Origin: Auriscalpium vulgare
Lineage: Eukaryota; Basidiomycota; Agaricomycetes; Russulales; Auriscalpiaceae
DNA: 61,996 nt
Direction: 5' to 3'
Assembly: GCA_019915015.1 (NCBI GenBank)
Contig: JAHBBC010000070.1
Span: 1-61,996, forward strand
The position numbers and the translations under genes are program-made. Below the pieces are notes generated by a model. That model saw only the letters and a program-made list of their open reading frames with translations, was not told where the DNA came from and did not search any database. Below, piece after piece: positions 61,645-61,996 of this stretch. Within the stretch, counting starts at the first letter, position 1. Each line of letters begins with the position of its first letter.

Positions 61645-61996
61645 GGACTTGTCAGTACGATATTCTGCATCATATCATATGCCCCCTTCTTCCCCCTCAT
61701 AGTGAGACTCTCGCTAGAGACCCTCCTCGACCTCTCGCATTGTCAAAGCGTTTCTGACTTTGCACCTTTCGCCGTCGTTCCGTGAGGCTCTGATGCCTCT
61801 CCCTTCGCCAGGACACGCCGGTCAGTCCGTGCCCCCTGAACCTGAGGGCGCGGACTACCTGGTCAATGCACCGTCGCCCCGCTTCTAATCATCGAATCAT
61901 CGCCCGCGCTGGTCGCGAGGACAGCACTCTATTCTACTCACTCTGTTACATTCTTGTTCGTAGGTGTGCGGCCTCGCTGGTGGGGGAGGGTGTGAG

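Larger units (their letters stand above)
59581..61996 (-). mobile_element. Decayed LTR-retroelement sequence related to the 1-15 kb element
   Basis: At 60284-60295 the 12-mer found before gag in the gypsy element recurs with its flanking ACCGCC..ACTACC block, and a variant occurs at about 59619. GTCACGTGACTTAGG at about 61060 and several ACTTCGGAAC words match the LTR style of the first element. A direct repeat around CTTGTTGTTCCGACTGTCTT occurs at about 60210 and, slightly changed, at about 60031. No intact frame was seen. Near the right edge a TATA-like run and a possible start (ATGCCTCTCCC, 61793) may belong to a further element continuing off the window. Confidence 0.55.

Noticed and set aside
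1..61996. tRNA or rRNA genes
   Set aside because: No cloverleaf with A/B boxes or rRNA-like segment was recognised by eye. A tRNAscan run would be needed to exclude them fully.

Overview
The window is nuclear DNA of a filamentous basidiomycete, most likely an Agaricomycete. The evidence is short (about 45-60 nt) GT..AG introns at high density, FunK1 and SRPK-like kinases, F-box and SET gene families, an NB-ARC/TPR STAND receptor, and Ty3/gypsy and Ty1/copia retrotransposons. No rRNA, tRNA, CRISPR or bacterial-type operon was recognised.

Layout. (1) 1-15228: a large Ty3/gypsy element on the minus strand. The inner end of its 3' LTR is at 1-96 (LTR running off the window) and its 5' LTR ends at 15228. 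Between them are gag (12361-13656), the gag zinc knuckle (7800-8467), protease (6880-7800) and an intact RT-RNase H-integrase frame (3034-6441). Two additions are unusual: an intron-rich accessory gene on the opposite strand between pol and the 3' LTR (671-2595), and a second, central copy of the hairpin-plus-polypurine tract in pol (4503-4539). An AT-rich insertion of about 3.7 kb carrying a 68/69-bp minisatellite splits gag. (2) 15229-17767: a GC-rich repeat patch and a SET-domain gene. (3) 17885-22505: a complete, recent Ty1/copia element with identical 198-bp LTRs and a 5-bp target duplication. (4) 22.8-33.1 kb: an F-box gene, a minus-strand gene with five PAM2-like motifs, a FunK1 kinase gene, a small secreted-peptide candidate, a broken C-terminal gene fragment and a broken SET copy. 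(5) 33.6-37.3 kb: a tandem pair of SRPK-like kinases, the first dead and the second intact. (6) 37.5-46.7 kb: a conserved housekeeping block with an UNC93-like transporter, leukotriene-A4-hydrolase-type M1 aminopeptidase, ArfGAP and mitochondrial ribosomal protein mL38. (7) 48.1-55.6 kb: an F-box gene, an unknown helical multi-exon gene, and SET and F-box wreckage. (8) 55.8-59.2 kb: an AT-rich NLR-type gene with one frameshift. (9) 59.6-61.99 kb: decayed LTR-retroelement sequence related to element 1.

How the parts relate. The 37.5-46.7 kb block looks like stable chromosome. Both flanks are accessory, with repeated copies of SET and F-box sequence, a dead/live kinase pair, an NLR and three generations of retroelements. 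The strongest candidates for something undescribed are the gypsy element with its antisense spliced gene and its structure-conserving duplicated PPT, and the five-PAM2 protein at 24.9-26.5 kb. Exon models were built by eye from splice signals and reading-frame continuity. No database search was possible.
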